NCBI GenBank assembly: GCA_014843695.1
Contig: CM026400.1
Coordinates: forward strand, 17,250,294 to 17,314,293
From: Archivesica marissinica
Lineage: Eukaryota; Mollusca; Bivalvia; Venerida; Vesicomyidae
Direction: 5' to 3'
DNA length: 64,000 nucleotides
In this document: piece by piece, positions 10,101-20,317 of the stretch
Layout: the number at the start of each line of letters is the position of its first letter
Position numbering within the stretch: the stretch's first letter is position 1
Notes under the pieces: model-generated
The model's input: the letters and a program-made list of their open reading frames with translations, nothing else
Database searches by the model: none
Told to the model about the DNA's origin: nothing
Made by a program: the position numbers and the translations under genes

Positions 10101-10257
10101 GGCACTTTTCGCCACCATTACATGCATAGAATGGTGAGTAATTAACTCGGTTGTTTAAGCAGTACCACATGGCTGTGTTTGATGGATTTGCTAATTAATT
10201 GAATGGCTTAGAATGAATCTTAATTGACAATATAGACTCTGGAGTCTGTTTGTGTTT

Positions 10258-10487
10258 CAAAATAACCGACCTGAAGGAATGGAGTATGAAATTTCACAAC
10301 GCTATTCGCGGTCTACTGAATGCCATCTGAGATCCATTTCCTGTTTGCACAAATTCTGCATGTGGGAAGTTAAATAACCGACCTGAAGCAATCAAGAATG
10401 AAATGTCACAGAGCTATGTGCTCTACTGAATGCCATCTTAGATCCCCATTTGCTGTATGCACAAATTCTGCATGTGGGAAGTTAAAT
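10258..10487. repeat. About 116-bp direct duplication
   Basis: Two diverged units sharing AAATAACCGACCTGAAG, TCTACTGAATGCCATCT and CACAAATTCTGCATGTGGGA, at about 10258-10377 and 10374-10487. Confidence 0.85.
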
Positions 10488-11019
10488 GTTTTTAGTTAGT
10501 GTTACCAAAAACTAAACAAGTACCGGTACTGTCAATTAAAATACAAGTAGGCATGAAGTGTATCAAGAATTCCTCCTTAACAGAGTCTATGTCGATGTCA
10601 ATTAGCAAACATCTACCTTCAATTTCTAGCAGCCAAACTAGATGTCTATCAGGCAAATGGCAGTAAAGTTGCTGTAAATTTCATGTAATTTCTTGTCTTG
10701 TTTTACAAGGAATATATCATAATTTGACAAAATTAATCATCAAAAGAGAAACCCATTAACATTGCTTGTCTACTACTATTGTGATAAAAATCAAACTCTG
10801 AAAAACAGCAGATTGTGAAGTGTCTAAAAACCGAAAGGATTTGTTCTTGCTGTCTTGCACATTTTTCATAACACTAGGTGGTGGCTTAGATAAGTCGGCC
10901 AGGGAGATGGCATCTGCATTTCATGTGAAAGTTAAGTGGGACATGAAGGTTTGGAACCATTACTGAATCATGTTGTGGATTTTTTAAGACAGCAACAACT
11001 AGAGGTGTCAAATTCTCTT
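10488..11019. other. No feature recognised
   Basis: Unique-looking sequence leading into a SINE-2 copy. Confidence 0.5.
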
Positions 11020-11196
11020 CCCTGTGAGGAAGCAATCCGGCTGGCTTGCGGAAAGTCGTTTGGTGTACCCGGCTGCTTGTCTATACCTGGATTACTGCTC
11101 TCTTGGTTTACCCGGGGTCTTCCTCCACCGTTGCAATACTAGCTGAAGATTCGCCATATAACCTAAACTGTCGGTGCTACTTAAAATCCCAAAACA
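11020..11196 (+). mobile_element. SINE-2 copy
   Basis: CTGTGAGGAAGCAATCCGGC at the left, GGGGTCTTCCTCCACC in the middle and TCGGTGCTACTTAAAATCCC at the right. The ordering matches copies at 25224 and 46190. The small frame over it is a SINE shadow. Confidence 0.72.
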
Positions 11197-11790
11197 AACA
11201 AAGCAAAGATATATGTGCATAGCGCAGGATTCTGAGCCCCGTTGGATCATGGCCAAGGTCACATTTAGAACTATTAAAAGATTTGTCTTCACTCGATAAC
11301 TTTTGAAGTCAGCCAGAGGAATTTCAAATTAACTTGGCACAAATATCAACAAAATCAAGACGACGGGCAGAGTGCAGGTTCCAGCTATGTCAGATAAATA
11401 CCATACTCACACTTAGGAACTTAGTTCCATGCAACCAGCTGGCTCTATTCCGTTTGCAAGAACAATTTGATATGGTTCCAGCAATATAATAGAGTTAACA
11501 GGCATTGTGTAGATCTTTTCAGATGTGGCTTAGAAAGCCTTATAAAACTTGAGACATATTATTTGCAATATTGAATGAAGACTGTACATTTGATACTGCA
11601 GAATGATCTCTCATTTGCATATGACTATGTACAAGTAATATGGTGTTATTTATCAAGCTGCACTAAAATTCTCTGTTTGAATTTAATAAACTATCAGGAG
11701 ATATGACTGGGATAAGAAATAATATAAGTAATATCAGAAAAATATGGAAATGATTTTTAAAAAAAAATGTTTAAATAAATATATTTCTTT
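11197..11790. other. No feature recognised
   Basis: AT-rich sequence with short poly-A tracts. No repeat or frame of note. Confidence 0.5.
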
Positions 11791-12034
11791 TACTTTATTT
11801 ATTTTACAATGATTGCGAAGCAAGTTTTAACAACTTATTTATATTAATCATTCTTGTTGGCGCGGATGAAAGCGTAAATGTTGTCATTCATGTGGGAGGA
11901 AACCGAAGTACTCGAAAACCAACCTGTCCGATCTGGTAACTATCGTACCATCTCGCATACCTCCATCCCGGTCCGAGGATCGAATCCGGGTTGCATTGGT
12001 GAGAAGCGAGCGCGCTAACCACTGCGCTAAATGG
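11791..12034 (-). mobile_element. SINE-3, near full length
   Basis: On the minus strand: tRNA-like head with A box TAGCGCAGTGG and a B-box GGATTCGATCCTCGG, then a body with TTCATCCGCGCCAACAAGAA and a tail AACTTGCTTCGCAATCATTG. Other copies lie at 16107, 30515 and 60462. Confidence 0.82.
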
Positions 12035-12612
12035 AAATGATTGGGGTAGATATAAGTGATACCCATAATGCTGAATTAATGGTGGAACATAAACATACAT
12101 TTTTCCAATGAATTCTTGAATATTTTCCAATGATGACGGGATGCTGTGATAAGTGATAACACAGTGGGGTGATAGCATGGCTCCTTGGGATATCCCTGTG
12201 AAATTTCCATATGGCATGACAAGTGGGGTTGTCTCGAGTTTAAAGATTGGAATGATTGTGATAAATGAAAATATTTACAAAATGTTCCAAATCAGTAATG
12301 GTGAGGAATATGTGAAATATTTTTAAGGATAAGACATTTTCTGCAGAATTTAATAGAAAGAAATGTGCAGTATTTTGTTACTTAGCTGCATAACAACCTT
12401 AATTAAGCTATGTGCGTGTGGCAACTTATAACTGTTATATATTTGTGGCAAATTATTGAAGTCGTGGTGTGTGGCAAATTAATTAAACAAGTTGTTTATG
12501 TGTGTGGCACACATGACCAGCACATGTAATTCATTCAAGAATGCCGCACATGTTCTTTTGCTGTCGTGCTATGGGGTTTATATCTTGTGTTTATATAATA
12601 TTTTATTAAATT
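12035..12612. other. No feature recognised
   Basis: GT-rich patches (GTGTGGC motifs near 12415-12510) but no clear array or frame. Confidence 0.5.
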
Positions 12613-12625
12613 CAGAATAATTCTG

Positions 12626-13478
12626 TCCTCCCTTGATCGAGTGGTTATGATCGCTGACTGGCATACAACTGTAACCTATCATCACTGATGGTCACGTGTT
12701 CGAGCCTCGTTCAGACCGTGTCTCTTTATATGAAAAAGTTGGCAGCTTCTTACGGAGGTTAATGTACCAAGTACTGGTTAACTGAGCCTGCCCAGGAAAG
12801 GTGTTGTTAGGTAAACTGCCCGTCGCTCATATGGGCAGATAAACTGCCCGTCGCTCATATGGGCAGGTAAACTGCCTGTCCCTCATATGGGCAGGTAAAC
12901 TGCCCATCGCTCATATGGGCAGGTAAACTGCCCGTCGCTCATATGGGCAGGTAAACTGCCCGTCGCTCATATGGGCAGGTAAACTGCCCGTCGCTCATAT
13001 GGGCAGGTAAACTGCCCGTCCTAATATGGGCAGGTAAACTGCCCGTCGCTCATATGGGCAAGTAAACTGCCCGTCGCTCATATGGGCAGGTAAACTGCCC
13101 GTCGCTCATATGGGCAGGTAAACTGCCCGTGGGCAGGTAACTGCGTCTCATATGGGCAGGTAACTGCCCGTCCCTCATATGGGCAGGTAAACTGCCCGTC
13201 CCTCATATGGGCAGGTAAACTGCCCGTCCCTCATATGGGCAGGTAAACTGCCCGTCCCTCATATGGGCAGGTAAACTGCCCGTCCCTCATATGGGCAGGT
13301 AAACTGCCCGTCCCTCATATGGGCAGGTAAACTGCCCGTCCCTCATATGGGCAGGTAAACTGCCCGTCCCTCATATGGGCAGGTAAACTGCCCGTCCCTC
13401 ATATGGGCAGGTAAACTGCCCGTCCCTCATATAGGTAATCGGTAGCGACGTTAAATAAAACTTAAATTTAAAAAAAAA
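12626..13478 (+). mobile_element. Chimeric SINE: SINE-5 head, 28-bp array, SINE-1 tail
   Basis: The head has A-box-like TGATCGAGTGG and class-II-tRNA-like sequence through CACGTGTTCGAGCC, then SINE-5 body (CCAAGTACTGGTTAACTGAG). After GGTAAACTGCCCG it switches to SINE-1 tail sequence (TCGCTCATATGGGC), repeats that junction about 22 times, and ends with the SINE-1 terminus GGTAGCGACGTTAAATAAA and an A-rich tail. Flanks AGAATAATTCTG (12614-12625) and AGAATAATTTCTG (13479-13491) are near-identical, so the whole unit inserted once. Confidence 0.82.
12817..13437. repeat. 28-bp minisatellite at the SINE chimera junction
   Basis: About 22 copies of AAACTGCCCGTCGCTCATAT plus GGGCAGGT. GTCGCTC variants occupy the left half and GTCCCTC variants the right half, which implies outward local expansion. 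The unit spans the exact SINE-5/SINE-1 boundary. Confidence 0.93.
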
Positions 13479-13540
13479 AGAATAATTTCTGAGCAATAAG
13501 TGAGTAAGTAGGCTGTAGAGACTGAATCATGGCGACGGGC

Positions 13541-13805
13541 CGATGTTCTAGTGGTTATTTTATTAGACTGCGAATCCAGAGATCGCTAGTTTGATATCCT
13601 GTCTGACAGCAATAATATTAAGTTTCAGATGGGATTATAAACCAAGGTCTCGTGTATCTATACTATGTACCGGGCATTTAAAAGAACCAGCGATGCTTCT
13701 AGAATTGGAGCGTCGTCTTTCGCTATCCTCCAAAAAAGAAGAAATTACTAAACTTCAGGAGGTGTCGCCCCTATTAAGCAGTTGGGGCGACGATAATTAA
13801 ACGTA
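13541..13805 (+). mobile_element. SINE-1, diverged full-length copy
   Basis: Degraded tRNA head (TTCTAGTGG, TAGTTTGATATCC), core TTTCAGATGGGATTATAAAC, then ACTATCCTCC and an end GGGGCGACGATAATTAAACG. It is more diverged than 16968-17254. Confidence 0.75.
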
Positions 13806-13939
13806 TAAAAACACCAAAAATCCAATAAATCATGCATGGGTTTTACACGAACCCGTTTTAAATGATTTAGATAAAGAATGCAGGTTGAACGGTTTGTTCA
13901 AAACCCTTTGAAGATATTATTATGTAGACTTTATAGAAC

Positions 13940-14182
13940 GCGGCTAGTTCACAAAGTGATAGTGTTTGATCTCGCGGGTCTGTGGACTTGATGCAGCTTG
14001 GATCTTGGTGGAGACACCAGCTTCCATGGATATATAGTGTTTGCCTGAGCCGTGGTGGTCCTTCGACAAGACACTTGAATCCACATCTCCTCGAGCTTCT
14101 CTCTTCTTAATGGATTCCGTTAGTTGCATGGGTCTCTAGAGCGATTAGCATTAGCTTGATAGAGCTTGTTTCTCAATGAAGC
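13940..14182 (+). mobile_element. SINE-4-like, degenerate
   Basis: Shares CCTTCGACAAGACACTTGAA-type sequence with 35340-35572, then CTTCTCTCTTC, TGGATTCC and GAGCGATTAGCAT, the order seen in SINE-4. The tRNA head is barely recognisable. Confidence 0.5.
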
Positions 14183-14217
14183 TAAATGAAATGTGTGTAA
14201 ACTATCAAAATTAATGT

Positions 14218-14351
14218 AGTTAACCGAAATACCATGACATTTTTCCACAGTTTTCAGATAAAGACGAGAAAGACACATTAATGAATTGTCGGCTGCTACA
14301 ATTATCTGAACTATTTATAGCTTTTATTTTTACCCAGATTGCAAAGCGGTT
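14218..14351. mobile_element. rep-F element, copy 2 (short, inverted)
   Basis: GTTAACCGAAATACCATGAC at the left, and TTGTCGGCTGCTACAATTAT then TTTTTACCCAGATTGCAAAG at the right, matching the inverse of 9886-10100 at the arms. Confidence 0.6.
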
Positions 14352-14603
14352 ACAAATACTTTACTCCATGACACCCAGTTCTGTTGAAGTAAAATTGTCG
14401 CCGATCTGCTAGAATATTTAACAAAATAGTCTGAATACAAGTCTTCAGAGCAGACCGGCGGTAATGATTATTATGTCTGCCTCGTAGCCGACGGAATGTG
14501 AGTTTTGAGCGAGCCGAGCCGAGCCCATCAGAAAAATGTTGGCTATGCAGTCTTCAGCACGAGACTGTAATGGACGCCTCGTAACCGAGCAGTTGTGAGC
14601 TTA

Positions 14604-14665
14604 TCAGAATATTGTAAGAACTTGTTTTGCAATTGCGCTAGAATCAATTTGTCTAAACTAATAAA
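14604..14665 (+). mobile_element. SINE-4 3' fragment
   Basis: TTGTAAGAACTTGTTTTGCA then AATTGCGCTAGAATCAATTT, the SINE-4 3' end. The preceding GAGCCGAGCCGAGCC stretch may be a decayed body. Confidence 0.5.
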
Positions 14666-14709
14666 ATAAAGAGAATCTTGATGTTAATGTATGATCTGAA
14701 GGAAGGCGG

Positions 14710-14925
14710 TTAACCCTTTCAACACCACAGGCTTACAAAAGAGTAGATCCAGATGAGCCCACTCGTCTCATCGGGATCTGCACTTTTTGCCAGTAATTAT
14801 AATTTTTAGACAAAATTACCCATTTTGATAAATGAACTGGTCCAAATGTAATTTTCTTATTAATTTATTGGTCTAAAAATATTATGGACCAGTCCATGTC
14901 AGTTACTTGGTGTTGAATAGGTTAA
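14710..14925 (+). mobile_element. TTAA-A MITE
   Basis: TTAA at both ends. The central palindrome is shortened (AGATGAGCCCACTCGTCTC). Its right TTAA is also the left TTAA of the next copy. Confidence 0.82.
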
Positions 14926-15158
14926 CCCATTCAACACTACAGACCTCTAAATAGGCTTACAAAAAGTGTAGATCCAGATGAGCTGACTCGTTACGAGCCG
15001 TCTCATCTGGATCTGCACTTTTTGCCAGTAATAATTACTATTTATAGATAATTACCCAATTTCATAAATGAACTGGTCCAAATGTAATTTTCTTAATTTA
15101 TTGGTCTAAGAATATCATGGACCAGTCCATGTCAGTTACTTGATGTTGAATGTGTTTA
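14922..15158 (+). mobile_element. TTAA-A MITE, tandem neighbour
   Basis: Begins at the shared TTAA (14922-14925) with CCCATTCAACACTACAG. The right end is decayed (GATGTTGAATGTGTTTAG). Two elements sharing one TTAA is the arrangement expected if the second inserted into the flanking TTAA of the first. Confidence 0.8.
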
Positions 15159-15695
15159 GCTTATGGTACTCCTTGAAGTGTTTACATTACACATTTACCA
15201 TGAACACTTAGATCCCTCCTTGTACTAATTCCAAGTCGCATTTTATACATATTACATACCTATATACAAAAAAGTTCCAAGGAATTCCTACAAAGAAATG
15301 GCCCCAAAAACATTTTTCAAATATGGCGCAAGAAAAACACGTGTGTCATACTTTCGGTACACAATCATTTCCTCACATGTTTTATATTTCCATGCCTTTA
15401 TGTTTAGCGTAACCAACTGTCTGGCTCACTATTAAAAACACTATAGCTTGCTGTTATATGAACACAATTTTCTCAACATTATTTTGCATTAATAGGTAGA
15501 TGTGCCATTAATTAATCAAGATGGAAGGGGGATCCAGTAAATCGGATATAAAAATGGGTGTACTTATACCAGAAATTTGTCAAATATAAATTTCTGGGAG
15601 TGGTACCAGCTGTTATGTATTCAGCAGCCAGTAAATGGTAAATGTAGGGGGAAAAAACAGAATTCTATTTGCTTCTGTATTCTAAGTTAATTGGT
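15159..15695. other. No feature recognised
   Basis: Unique-looking AT-rich sequence between two TTAA-A elements. Confidence 0.5.
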
Positions 15696-15939
15696 TTAAC
15701 CCATTCAACACCAAGTAACTGACATGGACTGGTCCATGATATTTTTAGACCAATAAATTAATAACAAAATTACATTTGGATCAGTTCATTTATCAAAATG
15801 GGTAAACAAAATTCTAAAAATAGTTATATTACTTGAAAAAAGTGCAGATCCTGATGAGACGGCTCGTCACGAGCCGGCTCATCTGGATCTACACTTTTTT
15901 GTAAGCCAATTTAGAGGTCTGTGGTGTTGAAAGGGTTAA
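15696..15939 (-). mobile_element. TTAA-A MITE, full length
   Basis: TTAA ends at 15696-15699 and 15936-15939. The central palindrome is intact: GATGAGACGGCTCGTCACGA followed by GCCGGCTCATC. Confidence 0.87.
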
Positions 15940-16106
15940 ATGCGCTGGGACTTCATTATAATAATATCGTGATGCTTGGGTGTCAAGCAATGCCGCTTGA
16001 TATAGCTTGACAATGAAAACTGTCTGCAAACTTTTGTAAAAACTGAAAGAGCAAGAGAAAGTTTAAAAGTTGGGGGGTGAGGTGGAATGTTGTACCCAAA
16101 GTGCAC

Positions 16107-16354
16107 TGGCTGTCCGATTAACGCAGTGGTTAACGCGCTCGCTTCTCACCAATGCAAGCCAGGTTCGATCCTCGGACCGGGAAGTATGTGAGATGGTACG
16201 GTGGTCGCCAGATTGGATAGGTGGGTTTTCTCCGGGTACACCGGTTTCCTCCCACACGAATGACCACATATACTCTTTCATCCGAGCCAACAAGAGTGAT
16301 TAATATAAGTTGTTAAAACTTGCTTCACAATCGGTGTAAAATAAAGTTTAAACT
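16107..16354 (+). mobile_element. SINE-3, full length
   Basis: Head GTCCGATTAACGCAGTGG, B box GGTTCGATCCT, body GGTGGGTTTTCTCCGGGTAC, tail ATTAATATAAGTTGTTAAAA and TGCTTCACAATCGG. The SINE-3 and SINE-4 tails share ATTAATATAAGTTGT and a CGCAATCG-like motif, so they may use the same LINE partner. Confidence 0.85.
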
Positions 16355-16356
16355 AA

Positions 16357-16886
16357 AGTGCGAATATTCACTACCACAACTTCCATACTTAGTAGACCAT
16401 AAGTCAGAAGAATATGTCAGATGAATGTGTTTCCATCCAGTTGCTTTCCAGATAAATACAATTCTAATATGTTATGCTTAGGAAGGTCTTTTGAAGAATG
16501 CCTTTTAGCCATCACAACTGTTTATAAACTAGTGCGCGAAGAAAACAAACAGATTATATTCCGATCTCGTAGAGATCAAACCAGACCAGGCTTTAAGAAT
16601 ACAAGTGCAAAAGACCATGTATGCTTACATTTGAATGTAAACATTTGTTTGAAGAAACATGTTTTTTCTTCCAGATTATATCTTAGCATGGTGTTGTATA
16701 TTGTTTGCTGTCATTCTCGGGTCTTTAAATAGTGAAAGGAAACAGACACCCAAAAGTCAACAATAAAATTGGTTTTCAAGTGAATTCCGAGTCTGTAAAA
16801 TTTGTAAATGCTTTTAGACAGTACATTCCTCAGTAATTGTGTTACCGAATGCATTATATATGTACTTGTGTATTTATTTTCTCATA
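16357..16886. other. No feature recognised
   Basis: Contains a 103-codon plus-strand frame (16421-16732) with no recognisable domain and no supporting signal. Confidence 0.5.
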
Positions 16887-17410
16887 AACCTGCCGTCCAT
16901 TCGCCTATAAGATGATCTCACAGATGATCTCACCTATAAGATGGACCCCCCCTGGTCCTGAAATCTGAACAGACGGATCTGTAGTCCAGCGGTAACGCGC
17001 TGGACTGGTAATCCAGGGATCGCAGGTTCGATCCCCGTCTGACCCTAATAAAATTAACAGTCTTTCAGATGGGACGTTAAACCGAGGTCTCGTGTCGGTG
17101 CTTTACACTGTGCACGTGTGCACCAGAGGAGATTCTGGAATGGGTCTCTGTCTGTATCATTGCACTATTCCTCCAAAATCTAAAATTACTAATCTCTTCA
17201 GGAGTCGCTCATATGGGCAACCGGTAGCGACGATAAATAAACATAAAAACACATTCCTGAAATCTGTGGGTTTTGGCAGACACTGGCATATAAGACGGGT
17301 TGATAAAGTGGACACCAGACACAAGTATAAATTGCATTGATTGACCAGTGCCAGTTGAAGAAATTCTCAGTGTCAGGGTGCTTTCATTTCTAAAATGTCG
17401 TTATGGATAC
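16887..17410 (+). mobile_element. rep-N dispersed repeat, copy 1, interrupted by SINE-1
   Basis: TGCCGTCCATTCGCCTATAA at the left, and GTGGGTTTTGGCAGACACTG and TATAAGACGGGTTGATAAA to the right of the SINE, match the inverse of 35095-35312. The match continues to ATGGATACCATTTAA near 17410. Family unknown. Confidence 0.7.
16968..17254 (+). mobile_element. SINE-1, full-length reference copy
   Basis: A box TAGTCCAGCGG (16982-16992), B box GGTTCGATCCC (17025-17035), core TTTCAGATGGGACGTTAAAC, tail ending CGACGATAAATAAACA. Perfect 12-bp target duplication TCCTGAAATCTG at 16956-16967 and 17255-17266. The uninterrupted rep-N copy at 35095-35312 serves as an empty-site comparison. Confidence 0.92.
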
Positions 17411-18057
17411 CATTTAAACATATTTAAAAAAAGTATTTTTTTAGCACCCCCACTTATAAGACTGGAAGCCACTTTAAATAATGTCATCAGTACGGTACAT
17501 CCGTACGCCGTAACAAATAGTCCCTGATAATCAAACAACTCCACACAAATAATCAACACAATACTTTTAATTACTGTAATAACATTCTGCTAGTGCATAT
17601 TTAACATTTTATTGATTTTAAACAGTTGATTTTCAACCACAAAGTATATGTCAGGCTGACATGCCGTGACCTATCAGAATCCTTCCAGGTTTGTATATAA
17701 TTATTACATGTGTACATACAAGAACATTTGTAATGACTGTATTTACCTGACTACAAGCAAATGTTATGTGATAATGTTATTTCCCCAATGGCTAAGTACA
17801 TGCAGAGACATTTAACATGAGTGCAATATGAACAACGATGAAGTCTGACAACAAAGAACAATAGAGATGACAGCACTCATTATATAACTGACTTTGATGT
17901 ATTGAAAACATTAATGTACACAATTCTCATAAATTTGCATAATCTGTCGATTTTAACATATTGCATCATCAGAGTTCAATCTATCGTATAATGAAAGTAG
18001 TACCCCCATTCTGTATACTCTATATTCAAATCAGTATGAGCAATCATAACTGACAGA
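17411..18057. other. No feature recognised
   Basis: Unique-looking AT-rich sequence. Confidence 0.5.
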
Positions 18058-18180
18058 ACTGACTATTCCCGCATTTCCAAACTTCAAAAAGTTGAACCTC
18101 CCTAGAACAACAACCTCTCTACAACAACTAATCTTCGGGTGTATCCGGATAGTGTTTGCTCTGGAGAGGTTTGACTGTAG
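18058..18180. mobile_element. Partial Tc-K/L-type MITE
   Basis: ACAACAACCTCTCTACAACA in one arm, and TCTGGAGAGGTTTGACTGTA at the right end. It shares the TTTGACTGTA tip with Tc-K and Tc-L. The left tip is eroded. Confidence 0.45.
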
Positions 18181-18367
18181 TTTGATATGTGTTTGTACTC
18201 GGCAGTAGCGTGTTGTGTTCATTTACTGGGTAATGTCATTATCGTATTATAACCTAATCGCTGAAGGCATAACTATTCCTGCAGTGTTCCTGTGAGCATG
18301 TTATTTCTCATAATGTGGGAATATGCATTTGCAAATACTTTTTATTGGCGTAAATATCCTGCATTTA

Positions 18368-18877
18368 CCTGATCCTTGAACTTGCCTATCCTTGAACTGA
18401 CCTAATCCCTGAACTGACCTAATCCCTGAACTTACCTAATCCCTGAACTTACCTAATCCCTGAACTTACCTAATCCCTGAACTAACCCAATCCATGTACT
18501 TACCTAATCCCCAAACTTATCTAATCCCCAAACTTACCTAATCCCTGAACTTACCTAATCCCCGAACTTATCTAATCCCCGAACTTATCTAATCCCCGAA
18601 CTTATCTAATCCCCAAACTTACCTAATCCCTGAACTTACCTAATCCCCAAACTTATCTAATCCCCAAACTTACCTAATCCCTGAACTTACCTAATCCCCG
18701 AACTTACCTAATCCCTGAACTTACCTAATCCAAGAACTTACCTAATCCCTGAACTTACCTAATCCCGAACGTACCTAATCCCTGAACTTACCTAATCCCT
18801 GAACTTACCTAATCCCTGAACTTACCTAATCCAAGAACTTACCTAATCCCTGAACGTACCTAATCCCTGAACTTACA
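18368..18877. repeat. 18-bp minisatellite
   Basis: About 28 copies of CCTAATCCCTGAACTTAC. Subtypes (CCCAAACTTATCTAAT, CCCGAACTTA, CCAAGAACTTA) are clustered and interleaved, showing higher-order duplication. Confidence 0.93.
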
Positions 18878-19149
18878 TATATTCTTGTCTATATCTCCTA
18901 TAATTACACCGAATTACATAAAGCAAGTGGTTCCATTGGGCTTGTCTGGGTGATTTATAGGAAAATAATGCCCAGTTTGTGTTGACACTGAATGCAAGTG
19001 ACAATTTGATCTGCTTGCTTTTTGATTAGTGAATCTGCTGTCAGAGGTCTCTTGGACCACTGCTGTGTTTTGGAATCTGTGCACGTGCAGGTGGTGCACG
19101 TGTTCCAATTGTAAAAGTAGGTGAACAATTAATATATTGCAGATTTTAG

Positions 19150-19200
19150 ACTGGTATATATATATATATATTAATTAATATATATATATATATATATATC
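19150..19200. repeat. TA microsatellite
   Basis: Alternating TA with a central ATTAATTAAT, directly abutting rep-H. Confidence 0.9.
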
Positions 19201-19475
19201 AGGGATCATTCTAGAGGGCGATGTGGACGAAATAGTCGCCCTAGGGACCCTGACTTCTCCCTAAAAACCAAAAAATATTTTATTTTTTTACGATTTTCAA
19301 ACAACATTTTGTCTAGTAAGATACACTGGCCCATTACACTCCTTCTATTCAAATGTTGTATTTAATGGTTGTACTGTGCATTTTAACCCTATTTTGCAGA
19401 AGTATATTAAAGAACACCAGCAAGGGATCATGCACTTTCTCACTTCTCCCAAATATTCTGACCTAGAATGAACCT
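19201..19475 (+). mobile_element. rep-H element, copy 1
   Basis: Ends AGGGATCATTCTAG and CTAGAATGAACCT are near inverse repeats. The body has GGGCGATGTGGACGAAATAG and AAGATACACTGGCCCATTA. Other copies lie at 23840 (minus), 58896 (plus) and 60267 (minus, fragment). Confidence 0.7.
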
Positions 19476-20037
19476 TGATATATATATATCAATGCTGGTA
19501 AAGCCAACATTTTAGTATTTTGAAATGTCGTCATCTAAAGAAGGCCCTAGCGAACTGTGATTCACAGAAGAACATTTTCATGTTTTTTCGTGGAAGAAAC
19601 TTTAGTACAATGGCCGAGAGATTTAAATGCTCTGGACTATCGATCAGCGCAATATTGGTTTGATCCCCAGCCAGAATTTGTTGAATTACTTTCTCTGTCT
19701 CATTCTTGTATATCCGGACAATACGGTAAACCGAGATCCCATAAGTCCATCACTGCTTCTCGGTGTGGTATGTTAATTGCTTTGTGGTGTTTGGCATTGT
19801 AACATTGCATGCTGTCGCTATAATTGCCTGTATAATTCAAGAGATTTTATCCAATTTTTTTCTGTTGAGACCAAGATGTCTATTTGATATAGGTGAGAGA
19901 AGGTCTCTTACTTCTGATATTGCATGTCAAAATGTTGGTTTGTACAGCATAATTAATCATGGTTTCTATGTTAACATGTAAGCCCTGGAAATGGGGTTCT
20001 TATTTTAAAAAAAATTCCGTTTATTTATCTGCGCCAA
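19476..20037. other. No feature recognised
   Basis: Two short plus-strand frames (19557-19981) without recognisable content. Confidence 0.5.
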
Positions 20038-20207
20038 TATAGGTCTCGTGTCGGTGCTGTACACCGTGCACGTAAAAGAACCAGAGGATAATCTGGAATG
20101 GATCTCTGTCTGTATCATTGCACTATCCTCCAAAAAATCTAATATGACTAATGTCTTCAGGAGGCGTCGCTCATATGGCAACCGGTAGCGACGATAAATA
20201 AACGCAA
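20038..20207 (+). mobile_element. SINE-1, 5'-truncated
   Basis: Starts inside the core (ATAGGTCTCGTGTCGGTGC) and runs to GACGATAAATAAACGC. The tRNA head and start of the core are missing. Confidence 0.82.
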
Positions 20208-20249
20208 AATACACACACCTTGTGTAGTCAGTCGCATAACTCTTATGAC

Positions 20250-20317
20250 ATTGGTGAAAGATTAAACCAGGGTTTGCACAATGATTGGTGAAAGATTAAA
20301 CCAGGGTTTGCACAATG
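20250..20317. repeat. 34-bp direct duplication
   Basis: Two exact units beginning ATTGGTGAAAGATTAAACC. Confidence 0.92.

Noticed and set aside
16421..16732. 103-codon frame
   Set aside because: No recognisable domain, no splice or start context, low-complexity surroundings.
16975..17045. Genuine tRNA gene
   Set aside because: A and B boxes are good, but the sequence continues into the SINE-1 core and tail inside a target duplication. The same applies to tRNA-like heads at 12626, 25753, 46764 and 63000.
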